From Erythrobacter sp. AP23 (GTDB lineage Bacteria; Pseudomonadota; Alphaproteobacteria; Sphingomonadales; Sphingomonadaceae): a stretch of DNA of 64,000 nucleotides. The notes below the pieces were generated by a model that did no database searches, was not told the DNA's origin, and saw only the letters and a program-made list of their open reading frames with translations. Positions 43,003 through 52,491 of the stretch are shown here, piece by piece; position 1 is the stretch's first letter; every line of letters starts with the position of its first letter. The position numbers and the translations under genes were made by a program. The stretch covers positions 620,001 through 684,000 of the forward strand of contig NZ_LNBY01000001.1 of NCBI RefSeq assembly GCF_001542855.1. Reading direction: 5' to 3'.

Positions 43003-43971
43003 ATGGAGCGTGCCAACAATCATTCCATGTCGGGCGCGGAATGGGCCCTGCTCGTTGGCCTTTCGGTGCTATGGGGCGGTTCGTTCTTTTTCATCGAAGT
43101 CGCGGTAAATGAGCTCCCGCCACTAACGATCGTCACTGCCAGGCTTGCCATCGCGGCGGCAACCCTGCTCGCGATCATGGCGTTTCGCGGGAATAAATTG
43201 CCATTACAACGCGAAGTCTGGCTGGCATTTCTCGCGATGGGCCTGCTCAACAACGTCGTTCCCTTCAGCCTGATCGTCTGGGGTCAGACCCATATTGCCA
43301 GTGGCGTGGCATCGATCCTGAACGCGACGACCCCACTCTTCACTGTGGTCCTGGCACATTTCCTGACCGCCGACGAAAGGCTGACCAGAGCCAGATTCAT
43401 CGGGGTTTCGCTCGGATTTTGCGGCGTTGCCATCATGATCGGCATAGCGGTGTTCCGTTCGATCCAGATGGATGCGCTCGCCCAACTGGCTGTACTCGCC
43501 GCAGCGCTTTCCTACGCGCTGGCAGGCATATTCGGCCGGCGGTTCAAGGAAATGGGCGTCCAGCCCATGGCCACGGCAACCGGCCAGGTTACGATGTCCA
43601 CGATCATACTGATGCCCGTTGCAATGATCGTCGATCGACCCTGGACTCTGGCCGTTCCATCCCCGTCCACAATCGCATCGCTTCTGGGCTTGGCTATCCT
43701 GTCGACGGCGATCGCCTATATTCTCTATTTCCGGATTCTCTCGACGGCGGGTGCCACCAACCTGCTATTGGTCACCTTCCTGATCCCGATCAGCGCGATC
43801 ATACTCGGAGTGGTGGTGCTCGGCGAAACATTGGCCGCGAAGCATGTCGCGGGCATGGTTCTCGTCGGCCTCGGACTCGCGGCAATCGACGGCAGACCGA
43901 TCGCCGCAATCCGCAGACGATTCAAGCGCCGGCGCTATCGCGATGGCAGCTTGCATGGAGGTGGAGGCTGA
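43003..43971 (+). CDS. EamA-family (DMT) transporter
   Basis: A 322-residue membrane protein with ten hydrophobic segments in two EamA repeats. LVGLSVLWGGSFFFIEVAVNELPP and VARLAIAAATL-like blocks are typical of the drug/metabolite transporter superfamily. The C-terminus is basic and cytoplasmic (RRFKRRRYRDGS). The start may be 43003 or 43027. The substrate is unknown. A 78-codon frame begins inside its 3' end. Confidence 0.9.
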   Translation: MERANNHSMSGAEWALLVGLSVLWGGSFFFIEVAVNELPPLTIVTARLAIAAATLLAIMAFRGNKLPLQREVWLAFLAMGLLNNVVPFSLIVWGQTHIASGVASILNATTPLFTVVLAHFLTADERLTRARFIGVSLGFCGVAIMIGIAVFRSIQMDALAQLAVLAAALSYALAGIFGRRFKEMGVQPMATATGQVTMSTIILMPVAMIVDRPWTLAVPSPSTIASLLGLAILSTAIAYILYFRILSTAGATNLLLVTFLIPISAIILGVVVLGETLAAKHVAGMVLVGLGLAAIDGRPIAAIRRRFKRRRYRDGSLHGGGG

Positions 43972-44138
43972 CGAGACCGTCTCTCGAGCCGTAATCGCTT
44001 TCGCACGGCGGTCCGGCCCGCCCCAACTGCCCTCAGGGATGGCCGAACCGTGGCCGCGCGATAACGCCAACGGCATCCCTCATTGGATCGAATTCGACGC
44101 GCATCAGGGCGATCTGCGCATCGCGGTCAATCCCGATC

Positions 44139-45044
<906 letters not shown>

Positions 45045-45054
45045 GGTGTTCTCC

Positions 45055-45519
45055 TCAGGGCTTGTGCCCTTTCGTGGTCTTGCGTTCGGGCGTCTGCAGC
45101 CAGGAATAGCCGCTGTCGACTACGAATCGACGGCGCAGCGAGGATCGGCCGATCAGCATGGGAAAGCGCATGTCCCGGCGATCCGCGAGGCTGATTTCCG
45201 CGCGGAATTCGACGTCCCCGATCCTGAGCGGAGTCTTGATCACATAGCGTCGCTGCGTTTCCCCATTCGAGCTGGTGATACCGCGAATGTCGACATGCAC
45301 CGCCTCGCAAACCTGGCGCACGTGCTGCTGTTCGAAATCCACCGCGAAGCGGACGAATTGCTCGCCATCGCGTTCGAATTCCTCGATCACCGTGCCATGA
45401 AGCGAAGACGTCCGCGCGCCGGTGTCGATCTTCGCCGGGACGTCGTGCAATCCCAGTTCGGGAAGGTGCACCAGCTCGCGCCAGCCGACCACCGGCAGAT
45501 CCCTGCGTTGGGCGCTCAT
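45055..45519 (-). CDS. RimK-associated retropepsin-like aspartic protease (RimB/DUF785 type)
   Basis: A 154-residue protein with the retropepsin active-site loop [12 protein letters not shown] and the family block [29 protein letters not shown] and [23 protein letters not shown]. This family is found next to rimK in many proteobacteria and in E. coli modulates RimK output. Here it is immediately upstream of rimK on the same strand, and its start overlaps the propeller gene end by 4 bp. Confidence 0.9.
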   Translation of the reverse strand: MSAQRRDLPVVGWRELVHLPELGLHDVPAKIDTGARTSSLHGTVIEEFERDGEQFVRFAVDFEQQHVRQVCEAVHVDIRGITSSNGETQRRYVIKTPLRIGDVEFRAEISLADRRDMRFPMLIGRSSLRRRFVVDSGYSWLQTPERKTTKGHKP

Positions 45520-46532
45520 TCGATGATTGCAATCCCGTCGCCGCCACCGGTCCCCGGCAGGCGGCGCAGAACCTCACCGGTGTCGAAATCGACTTCGGCG
45601 ATCGTATCGTTGCGCGTTTCGGCGACATAAATGCGTTCGCCATCGGGCGAGAAGAGGATCGTCACCTGCGCGCGCGCCGCGGCCTCCGACGGGCTCGACA
45701 CGGCGATGCTGCGCACGACCTTGCCGGTGGCCGTGTCGATCACGGTCAAGCCGCCATCGGCGAGGTCGGATGTGACCGCATAGTCGCCCTGCGGGCGCAG
45801 CGTGATGCGCAGAGGGAACGCGCCGGTTTCGATCCTCTGGCGCACTTCGAGCGATTGCGGGTCGAGCATGAAAGCGGCGTTCGAACCGCGCGCCGACACC
45901 CAAAGGGTTTCGCCATCCTGCGACAGCCAGATGCCTTCGGGTTCTTCCCCGACCTCGACCGATTGCGGTGACCGGCGGGTCTTGAGGTCGATCAGCGTGA
46001 CGGTGCGCGATCCTAGATCGGTGGTCCAGGCGTGCGTGCCGTCGGGAGCAACCGCGAGCATATGCGTCCCGCGTTGGCCCGATCCGTATTCGAAGGTCTC
46101 TGCCGCGCCCAGCGGGTCGCGGATCCAGAAGATCGATTGGCGCCCTTCGGCAGTCGCATAGAGATCGCCATTCGCATGCCACACGATGCCGTGCGGCCGC
46201 GCGTTCTCGCCGAGGTCGACGCTAGCAACCTTCGAAAGATCGGCAGTTTTGAAGATGTCGACGCTCGTGCCGCCGTAGCAGGCCAGCGCGACGTGGCTGT
46301 CATCGGGTGAAGTCGCCAATTCGTGTGGATTGGCACAGCTGTCGACGCTGACGACCTGCTGGCCCGTAGCAAGATCGACCTTCGACAGCGTGTTGCCGAA
46401 CTTGCCCGCGACGAACAGGGCGCCCTCGACATCGCTCGCAATAGGCTGGGAGGCGGCATCCCCTTCCCCCGCCACGGGCGCACAGGCGACCGCGAGCGGA
46501 AGGACCAGGAGCGAGGCGAAGCGACTTACCAC
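45516..46532 (-). CDS. YncE-like beta-propeller lipoprotein
   Basis: A 338-residue protein with a lipoprotein signal (LPLAVACAPVAG) and repeated propeller-type blades (VAGKFGNTLSKVDLATGQ, SPDDSHVALACYGGTSVDIFK, DGTHAWTTDLGSRTVTLIDLKT). YncE proteins are DNA-binding or redox-linked periplasmic propellers in some species; the role here is unknown. The start is GTG at 46532. It overlaps the M2 peptidase gene by 7 bp and the next gene by 4, so it is part of one operon. Confidence 0.85.
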   Translation of the reverse strand: MVSRFASLLVLPLAVACAPVAGEGDAASQPIASDVEGALFVAGKFGNTLSKVDLATGQQVVSVDSCANPHELATSPDDSHVALACYGGTSVDIFKTADLSKVASVDLGENARPHGIVWHANGDLYATAEGRQSIFWIRDPLGAAETFEYGSGQRGTHMLAVAPDGTHAWTTDLGSRTVTLIDLKTRRSPQSVEVGEEPEGIWLSQDGETLWVSARGSNAAFMLDPQSLEVRQRIETGAFPLRITLRPQGDYAVTSDLADGGLTVIDTATGKVVRSIAVSSPSEAAARAQVTILFSPDGERIYVAETRNDTIAEVDFDTGEVLRRLPGTGGGDGIAIIE

Positions 46533-48370
46533 CCTTCCGTCTTACCCGCGTTTTGTTCATCGAGCCATGCCTTCAGCGGGGCGAAGTATTCGGCCATCGC
46601 CTTGCCGCTCATCTGACGCTCGCCGGTGAAGGCTTCGAGCGCGTCGGGCCAAGGTTTGCTGGCGCCCATTTCGAGCATCGCATTGAGGTTCTTGCCGACC
46701 TCTTCGTTGCCGTAGAACGAGCAGCGGTGCAGCGGGCCTTCCCAGCCGGCCTGGTCGCACGCGGCCTTGAAGAACTGGAACTGCAGGATGCGTGCGAGGA
46801 AATAGCGCGTGTAGGGCACGTTGCCCGGGATGTGGTACTTCGCGCCCGCATCGAATTTGGTCTCGTCGCGCTCGACCGGCGGCACGATGCCCTGGTATTC
46901 GAGGCGCAGGTCGTTCCAGCCCTTGTTCAAACCCTCTGCGGGAATGGTGCCGTCGAAGAGCTGCCAGCGATAGCGATCGACCATCAGGCCGAAGGGTAGG
47001 AATGCGACCTTGTCCATCGCTTCGCGCAGCAGCAGGCCGATGTCCTTGTCGGCGCTGGGCACTTGGGCCCGGTCGAGCATGTCGATCTGGACGAGGTACT
47101 CGGGGGTGATCGACAGCGAGATCATGTCGCCGATAGCCTCATGGAAGCCGTCGTTTGCGCCGTTGAGGTGCAGATAGTCCTGCTGGTTGTAGGCGCGCTG
47201 GTAGTAGTTGTGGCCGAGCTCGTGGTGGATGACCTTGAAGTCGTCCGCATTGCGCTTGATGCACATCTTGATGCGCAGGTCGTCGACATTGTCGACGTCC
47301 CAGGCGCTGGCATGGCAGACCACTTCGCGGTCGGCGGGCTTCACGAACTGGCTGCGCTGCCAGAACGTCTCGGGCAGCGGTTCGAATCCCAGCGAGGAGA
47401 AGAACTGCTCGCCCACGCGGACCATCTCGACCTCGTCGAGGTCCTTCTGCTCGATCAGTTCGGTGAGGTCGTAGCCGATATCGCCGGCACCCGCAGGCGC
47501 GACCAGCGGATAAATATTGCCCCATTCCTGCGCCCACATATTGCCGAGCAAATCGGCGCGGATCGGGCCGGTGGCGGCCTGCACCTCGTCGCCGTACTTC
47601 TCGTTGAGCTTGCCACGCACATAGGTGTGCAGCGCCATGTAGAGCGGCTTCACTTCCTGCCACATGCGCTCGGTCTCGGCGGCGAACTGGTAGGGCGACA
47701 TGTCGTAATTCGAGCGCCACATCGCGCCCAGATCGTCGAAGCCCAGCTCCTTCGCGCCCTCGCCGGCGATGGCGATCATGCGCTGGTAATCCTCGCGCAT
47801 CGGCGCGCCGACATTGTCGTGCCAGCTGGTCCACATTTCGGCTTTCTCGGCAGGCGTGCGGTCGAGGTTGCCCATTTCGGCCTCGATATCGCTGCCGTTG
47901 ATCTCCTCGCCGTTGAGCGTGCCCTTGCCCTTGCCGTAGGCCGAGCCGAGCCGTGTGGCGATTTCGTTGAGCTCGGTCGCCGCACCATCGCGGACCGGCG
48001 CGGGCATGACGATGCCGTTGCGCAGGATGTCGAGCTTGCGCGCGACTTCTGGATCGAGCCCTGCAACCTGCGCATACTTCGCTGCTTCATTGGCGTATTT
48101 GACCGACTTCTCGGTCGCCTCGGCACCGTATTTGGCGGCGAGCTGGTCGCTATCGTGGATGATGTAAGTCGAATTGATCCACAGCACCCGGCCATATTCG
48201 ACCGAGAAATCGAACATGTCCTTTTCGACCATCGCCACCCAGTCGGCCGCACCCTGCGGGGTCAACGGGTAGGCGCTGGCCATGTCAGTATCGGCAGCGT
48301 GATGATCGGCGAGCGCGGGCGTCGCGAGCGAAATTGCGAGCGCGGAAAGGGCGACGGATGCGAGTTTCAT
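46526..48370 (-). CDS. M2-family peptidyl-dipeptidase (ACE-like)
   Basis: A 614-residue zinc peptidase with a signal peptide ([22 protein letters not shown]). The zinc site is [24 protein letters not shown] followed by [12 protein letters not shown], the HExxH and downstream Glu of M2 (ACE). Chloride and substrate residues are in the [10 protein letters not shown] and CHASAWD region. It releases dipeptides from peptide C-termini in the periplasm. The start is set by the signal peptide; the frame extends 13 codons up. It precedes the propeller and rimK genes in one run. Confidence 0.95.
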   Translation of the reverse strand: MKLASVALSALAISLATPALADHHAADTDMASAYPLTPQGAADWVAMVEKDMFDFSVEYGRVLWINSTYIIHDSDQLAAKYGAEATEKSVKYANEAAKYAQVAGLDPEVARKLDILRNGIVMPAPVRDGAATELNEIATRLGSAYGKGKGTLNGEEINGSDIEAEMGNLDRTPAEKAEMWTSWHDNVGAPMREDYQRMIAIAGEGAKELGFDDLGAMWRSNYDMSPYQFAAETERMWQEVKPLYMALHTYVRGKLNEKYGDEVQAATGPIRADLLGNMWAQEWGNIYPLVAPAGAGDIGYDLTELIEQKDLDEVEMVRVGEQFFSSLGFEPLPETFWQRSQFVKPADREVVCHASAWDVDNVDDLRIKMCIKRNADDFKVIHHELGHNYYQRAYNQQDYLHLNGANDGFHEAIGDMISLSITPEYLVQIDMLDRAQVPSADKDIGLLLREAMDKVAFLPFGLMVDRYRWQLFDGTIPAEGLNKGWNDLRLEYQGIVPPVERDETKFDAGAKYHIPGNVPYTRYFLARILQFQFFKAACDQAGWEGPLHRCSFYGNEEVGKNLNAMLEMGASKPWPDALEAFTGERQMSGKAMAEYFAPLKAWLDEQNAGKTEGW

Positions 48371-48442
48371 GGTTGTCCTCTCAGGGATTATTCTTGCGTG
48401 TAGTTTCACGTGCTACCGGATTGCACCTGCCGAGACGCTTAA

Positions 48443-48961
48443 TCAAGCGGCAGGCGCGCCAAATCGACGAATGGCGAGCGCCATCAGCACCCCGCCGAAG
48501 GTCGCGATCCAGGCGAGAATCTTCACCGGGCGGACCGTGGCAGCGACTGCTGCCATCCAGTCCGAACCCTGTTCGCTGAGAAGCTGGACCACCTGAAGAA
48601 TGGTTTCGGTGTAGTCTGTGACGAGAAAGATGATCGCCGAAATGGCGATCAATATGCCGAGCATCCTTGCCGAACCCCGCATCGCCATGAAGCTGCGGCC
48701 GGCGAGCCAGCTGCCCCAGCCATAGATGCCGATGAAAACCAGATCGCCGAGCATCGCAATAATGGCGAGCGTGCGTACGCCCCCTTCGCGCCACTGGTCC
48801 TGTATTTCGTCCACCCGCGCCGCGCTGCCCGCCGCCTGGTGTTTGGCAATGCCCAGCGTCACGCTTTCGGGATGCGTAACCGCCATGCTCAGCGGAATGA
48901 CGATCACGAATGCCAGCAGGCCCCACAGCCACCAGCGCAGGTTCGGTTTCGGTTCTCTCAT
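48443..48961 (-). CDS. Four-helix membrane protein of unknown function
   Basis: A 172-residue protein with four hydrophobic segments (WLWGLLAFVIVIPLSMAV, LAIIAMLGDLVFIGIYGW, ILIAISAIIFLVTDY, ILAWIATFGGVLMALAI). No family recognised. Its start overlaps the hydrolase stop by ATGA, so it is the last gene of a four-gene overlapping operon. Confidence 0.7.
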   Translation of the reverse strand: MREPKPNLRWWLWGLLAFVIVIPLSMAVTHPESVTLGIAKHQAAGSAARVDEIQDQWREGGVRTLAIIAMLGDLVFIGIYGWGSWLAGRSFMAMRGSARMLGILIAISAIIFLVTDYTETILQVVQLLSEQGSDWMAAVAATVRPVKILAWIATFGGVLMALAIRRFGAPAA

Positions 48962-49722
48962 GTTTGCCCCCCAAGCCAACGTGCGATCGCCTGCCCCAGA
49001 TCGGGCTTGGTCACGCTGCCCATATGCGTGCCGGGAACCTCGACGAAATCGGCGTTCGGCAGCAGGTCGGCGAGCTCCTCGGGCGAGCCATTGTCGCGAT
49101 CCTCGTCGCCGCAGACCACCAGAGTGGGCATGGTGACGGCATCGAGCAGCGCAAGGTCGAGATCGGGCATGGTGTCGAGAAGCAGCCGCGCGGCAACCCG
49201 ATCGACTCCCTGCGACTTGAGGAACTGCATCGAGAAATAGTCCGGATCGCCACGCGGGATCGCATCGAACTCGTCGATCACGCGCCGGAACTTGGCCGCA
49301 CGGCGATGCCATTCGCCCAGCCCTGCAGTCCCCATCCCGCCCACGATCAGCCGCCGTGGCTCGAGCACGCCATGCGCGGTCGCATGAAGCGAAGTGCGCG
49401 CGCCTAGCGAAAAGCCGCCGAGATCGTATTCGTCGAGCCCGTAGTGATCCACCAGCGCTGCCACATCGCGTACCAGGACATTGGTGGGATATCTCTCAGG
49501 CTGGTGCGGAGCCTCGCTCTCGCCATGCACGCGAAAGTCGAGCATCAGTACCTCGAAGCCCTGCGCCGCGATCGCTTCGTGGTGGCCCCACTTGATCCAG
49601 TTCATCTGCGCGCTGGAGAATAGACCATGCAGCAAGACGAGCGTTCGCCCTTCGCCGTGCCGATGGACGGCGAGTTTCGTCCCGTCGAAACTCTCGAATT
49701 TTTCGGTCACCGGTCCGTTCAT
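48958..49722 (-). CDS. Alpha/beta hydrolase
   Basis: A 254-residue hydrolase with LVLLHGLFSSAQMNW (oxyanion region), nucleophile GFSLGA, and a GTHMGS His near the end; the Asp is in CGDEDRDN. The substrate cannot be read; esterase or lactonase is likely. It overlaps the GFA-family gene and the membrane protein gene by 4 bases on each side. Confidence 0.85.
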   Translation of the reverse strand: MNGPVTEKFESFDGTKLAVHRHGEGRTLVLLHGLFSSAQMNWIKWGHHEAIAAQGFEVLMLDFRVHGESEAPHQPERYPTNVLVRDVAALVDHYGLDEYDLGGFSLGARTSLHATAHGVLEPRRLIVGGMGTAGLGEWHRRAAKFRRVIDEFDAIPRGDPDYFSMQFLKSQGVDRVAARLLLDTMPDLDLALLDAVTMPTLVVCGDEDRDNGSPEELADLLPNADFVEVPGTHMGSVTKPDLGQAIARWLGGQT

Positions 49723-50168
49723 GCCATCCCCACGAATTCGATCCACTCCTCGGTGGTGTGCGGCTGTCCGTCCATGACCTTCGCATCCGCGGGCAGGCCG
49801 ATCCACGGCTGTTTGCTCTTCACCCACAGATGCGCCGCGGGAACCAGCGACGCGCTGTCGTCGAGCGTGCCGCAGCGCAGGCTGGCGAAGCCCTCGCGAG
49901 CGTCGTTCACCGCATAGACTCGCGCCTTGCATGTCACACAGCCGAGGATGCGCGAATGGGCTCCGCTGGGCTGATCGTACTCGCCGGTGTCGAGTTCGCC
50001 CGAGATTTCGAGATCGGCGAGTGCAAAGAGCATATGCTCGCTGAAGGCCGTACCGGTTCGGCTCTGGCAGTCGGTGCAGTGGCAGGCATAGGGTTTGAGG
50101 CGAAAGCCCTCGTGCAAGGTATAGCGCACGGCGCCGCACAGGCAGCCGCCGGTCAGCTCGCCTTTCAC
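49719..50168 (-). CDS. GFA-family (glutathione-dependent formaldehyde-activating type) protein
   Basis: A 149-residue Zn-binding protein: GGCLCGAVRY, CHCTDCQ and GCVTCKARVY supply the GFA cysteines. Most GFA proteins are now thought to bind zinc but lack proven formaldehyde activity. The GTG at 50168 makes a GTGA overlap with the upstream gene, matching the 4-base overlaps of this operon; a longer form from ATG 50201 is possible. Thiol chemistry fits the HCCA-isomerase neighbour. Confidence 0.85.
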   Translation of the reverse strand: MKGELTGGCLCGAVRYTLHEGFRLKPYACHCTDCQSRTGTAFSEHMLFALADLEISGELDTGEYDQPSGAHSRILGCVTCKARVYAVNDAREGFASLRCGTLDDSASLVPAAHLWVKSKQPWIGLPADAKVMDGQPHTTEEWIEFVGMA

Positions 50169-50812
50169 CGCCTGGCGAGCCCGTTTTGCTCCATTCGCCA
50201 TTGCGCCATCTCGATCCGATCCTGGCCGAAGAAGGGTTCGCCTTCGAATACCAGCGTGGGCACGCCCCAATGCCCGGCGGCTTCGAGCGCATCCTGGTTG
50301 GCCGCAATCTCGGCGTCGAGTTCCTTCCCCTGCGCCTCCACCTCGCCAACGACTTTCGCCGCATCGAGCCCGGCGGTAGTCAAAGCGTCCTCAAGATGGT
50401 CGCCCTCGTGCCAGTTCTCCTGTCCACCCCAGATGAGCCTGCCCGCCTCATGCGCGAAGACAAGGCCCTTGCCGCGCCTAGCAGCGGCCTGCCCCATGCG
50501 GGTGACGCGCCGGATATAGGGCTGTTCATCGGCAATCGCGCGGGTATCGGGGTCTTGCACGATCGGGTCGGGGCGCGGCGGACCGAAGGCGATCGAGTGG
50601 TATTGTGCCACGCGCATCATGTCGCGGATCGTATAGGCCATCCAGTTCGGATGGTTACGCTCGAAAAAATCGGGCTGGCGGATTGCGAGCGGATAGACGG
50701 GCCTTAGTGCGATATCGACATCGTATTCTTCGGCCAGCGCGCGGTAGCGCCCGACCGAAAGGAAGCTGTAAGGTGAGCGGAAGCTGAAATAGAGGTCTGC
50801 GGACAGGGTCAT
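50165..50812 (-). CDS. 2-hydroxychromene-2-carboxylate isomerase/DsbA-like (kappa GST fold)
   Basis: A 215-residue thioredoxin-fold protein. LYFSFRSPYSFLSVGRYRAL and GVPTLVFEGEPFFGQDRIEM match the DsbA/HCCA isomerase family. The usual active-site Ser replaces Cys (FRSPYS). It uses glutathione for isomerisation in polyaromatic degradation in some sphingomonads; here no aromatic-degradation genes are close, so the substrate is open. It begins the four-gene overlapping operon. Confidence 0.9.
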   Translation of the reverse strand: MTLSADLYFSFRSPYSFLSVGRYRALAEEYDVDIALRPVYPLAIRQPDFFERNHPNWMAYTIRDMMRVAQYHSIAFGPPRPDPIVQDPDTRAIADEQPYIRRVTRMGQAAARRGKGLVFAHEAGRLIWGGQENWHEGDHLEDALTTAGLDAAKVVGEVEAQGKELDAEIAANQDALEAAGHWGVPTLVFEGEPFFGQDRIEMAQWRMEQNGLARR

Positions 50813-50837
50813 GCGGCCCTTATACGCGCGCAGCGCC

Positions 50838-51383
50838 TTAGCGGAAGAAGCAGCTTATCCCGGCCTGCAGCGCGGTCACACTCTCGCCATCTTCGGCAAA
50901 GCCGGTGATCGTCCCGTAATCGGCAGTCGTATACTCGAATTCGCCCTCCAGCGTGGTGTCAAGTTCGCGCACCCGCTTTTCGAGCTTGAGCCCTTCGAAC
51001 GTGGTCGTACCGGGTTGCACGCCGTCGGAGGTCGCCACGCCCTCGCCTTCGCGCAGGAACCAGCCGCGAAGTTCGCCATCCATATAGGCGATCTGAAGCG
51101 GGCCGAACTGGCTGAAATCCATCGGACCCGCACCGCATTCCTCGTTGCGCGATTGTCCCGGCGCGATGGCGAGCGCTTCGCTGATGGCCGCGTCGACATC
51201 CGCGCGCGCCGCACCGAAACGGAAGGGCGCCGCTCCCGCCGGCCCCAGGCCATTGGCATCGACCAACACCTTTGCCTCCTCCACCGTATCTGCCGATGTT
51301 TCGATCGGCTCGGGTTCGGTCCGGGCTTCGCCGCAGGCGGCAAGAGCCAGCGGGAGGACGACGAGAAGGCTTTGTCGGATCAT
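50838..51383 (-). CDS. Small lipoprotein, unknown function
   Basis: A 181-residue lipoprotein with lipobox LALAAC. The mature part begins acidic (EARTEPEPIETSADTVEEA) and contains GAAPFRFGAARADVDAAISEAL. No family recognised. Its start overlaps the asd stop by 4 bases. Confidence 0.75.
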   Translation of the reverse strand: MIRQSLLVVLPLALAACGEARTEPEPIETSADTVEEAKVLVDANGLGPAGAAPFRFGAARADVDAAISEALAIAPGQSRNEECGAGPMDFSQFGPLQIAYMDGELRGWFLREGEGVATSDGVQPGTTTFEGLKLEKRVRELDTTLEGEFEYTTADYGTITGFAEDGESVTALQAGISCFFR

Positions 51384-52405
51384 CCCTTCTTAAGGCACTC
51401 GCGCCCAAGCAGTTCCGCGATCTGCACCGCGTTGAGCGCCGCGCCCTTGCGCAAGTTGTCGCTGACGCACCACAGGGCAATGCCATTGTCGACCGTCGGG
51501 TCGTCGCGCACGCGGCTGATATAGGTCGCGCTGTCGCCCGCGCTTTCGACCGGGGTGACGTATCCCTCGTCCTCACGCTTGTCGATCAGCATGATGCCGG
51601 GCGCCTCGCGCAGGATTTCCTGCGCCTGCTCGGCCGACAGCTCGTTCTCGAACTCGATATTCACCGCTTCGGAATGGCCGACGAAGACCGGCACACGCAC
51701 ACAAGTGGCATTGAGCTTGATCTTGGGGTCGAGGATCTTCTTCGTCTCGACCACCATCTTCCACTCTTCCTTGGTCGAGCCGTCATCCATGAAGACATCG
51801 ATATGCGGGATGACATTGAAGGCGATCTGCTTGGTGAACTTCACCGGCTCGATCGGGTCGCCGACGAAGATCGCGCGGCTCTGCTGAAACAGCTCGTCCA
51901 TGCCCGCCTTCCCTGCGCCGGAGACCGACTGGTAGGTCGAAACCACCACGCGCTTGATGGTTGCCGCCTTGTGCAATGGCGCGAGTGCGACGACCAATTG
52001 CGCGGTCGAGCAGTTGGGATTGGCGATGATGTTGCGCTTGGCATAATCGTGGATTGCATCCGGGTTCACCTCGGGCACGATCAGCGGCACGTCGGGGTCC
52101 ATGCGATAGAGCGAGCTGTTGTCGATCACCACGCAGCCGGCGGCCGCGGCCTTGGGCGCATACTCCTTCGCCGGGCCGCTGCCCGCTGCGAACAGCGCAA
52201 TGTCCCAGCCCGACCAGTCGAAATGCTCGATATTCTTGCATTTGAGCATCTTGCCGGTGTCGCCGAATTCGACCTCGGTGCCATGCGAACGGCTGCTGGC
52301 AACCGCCGCCACCTCGTCGCAGGGAAACCCGCGCTCGGCGAGCACCTGCATCATTTCACGACCGACATTCCCGGTCGCGCCGACAACGGCAACACGATAA
52401 CCCAA
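51380..52405 (-). CDS. asd: Aspartate-semialdehyde dehydrogenase
   Basis: A 341-residue enzyme with GYRVAVVGATGNVGREMMQVL (NADP site) and the active-site Cys in IANPNCSTAQLVVALAPL. The C-terminal VPVFVGHSEAVNIEFE is as in Asd. It makes aspartate semialdehyde for lysine, threonine, methionine and diaminopimelate. Length normal. Confidence 0.97.
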   Translation of the reverse strand: MGYRVAVVGATGNVGREMMQVLAERGFPCDEVAAVASSRSHGTEVEFGDTGKMLKCKNIEHFDWSGWDIALFAAGSGPAKEYAPKAAAAGCVVIDNSSLYRMDPDVPLIVPEVNPDAIHDYAKRNIIANPNCSTAQLVVALAPLHKAATIKRVVVSTYQSVSGAGKAGMDELFQQSRAIFVGDPIEPVKFTKQIAFNVIPHIDVFMDDGSTKEEWKMVVETKKILDPKIKLNATCVRVPVFVGHSEAVNIEFENELSAEQAQEILREAPGIMLIDKREDEGYVTPVESAGDSATYISRVRDDPTVDNGIALWCVSDNLRKGAALNAVQIAELLGRECLKKG

Positions 52406-52491
52406 TTCACCATCTCCACTTTGCGTGCGCGGCCGAGATAGCGATTACCCCCGCCCCCGCAAGCGCACATTCGATTGCGCGGCCTAAAGCG

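Noticed and set aside
41374-43023. Minus-strand frame opposite amn
   Set aside because: It is Arg/Gly/Val-rich shadow sequence; amn motifs are clear on the plus strand.
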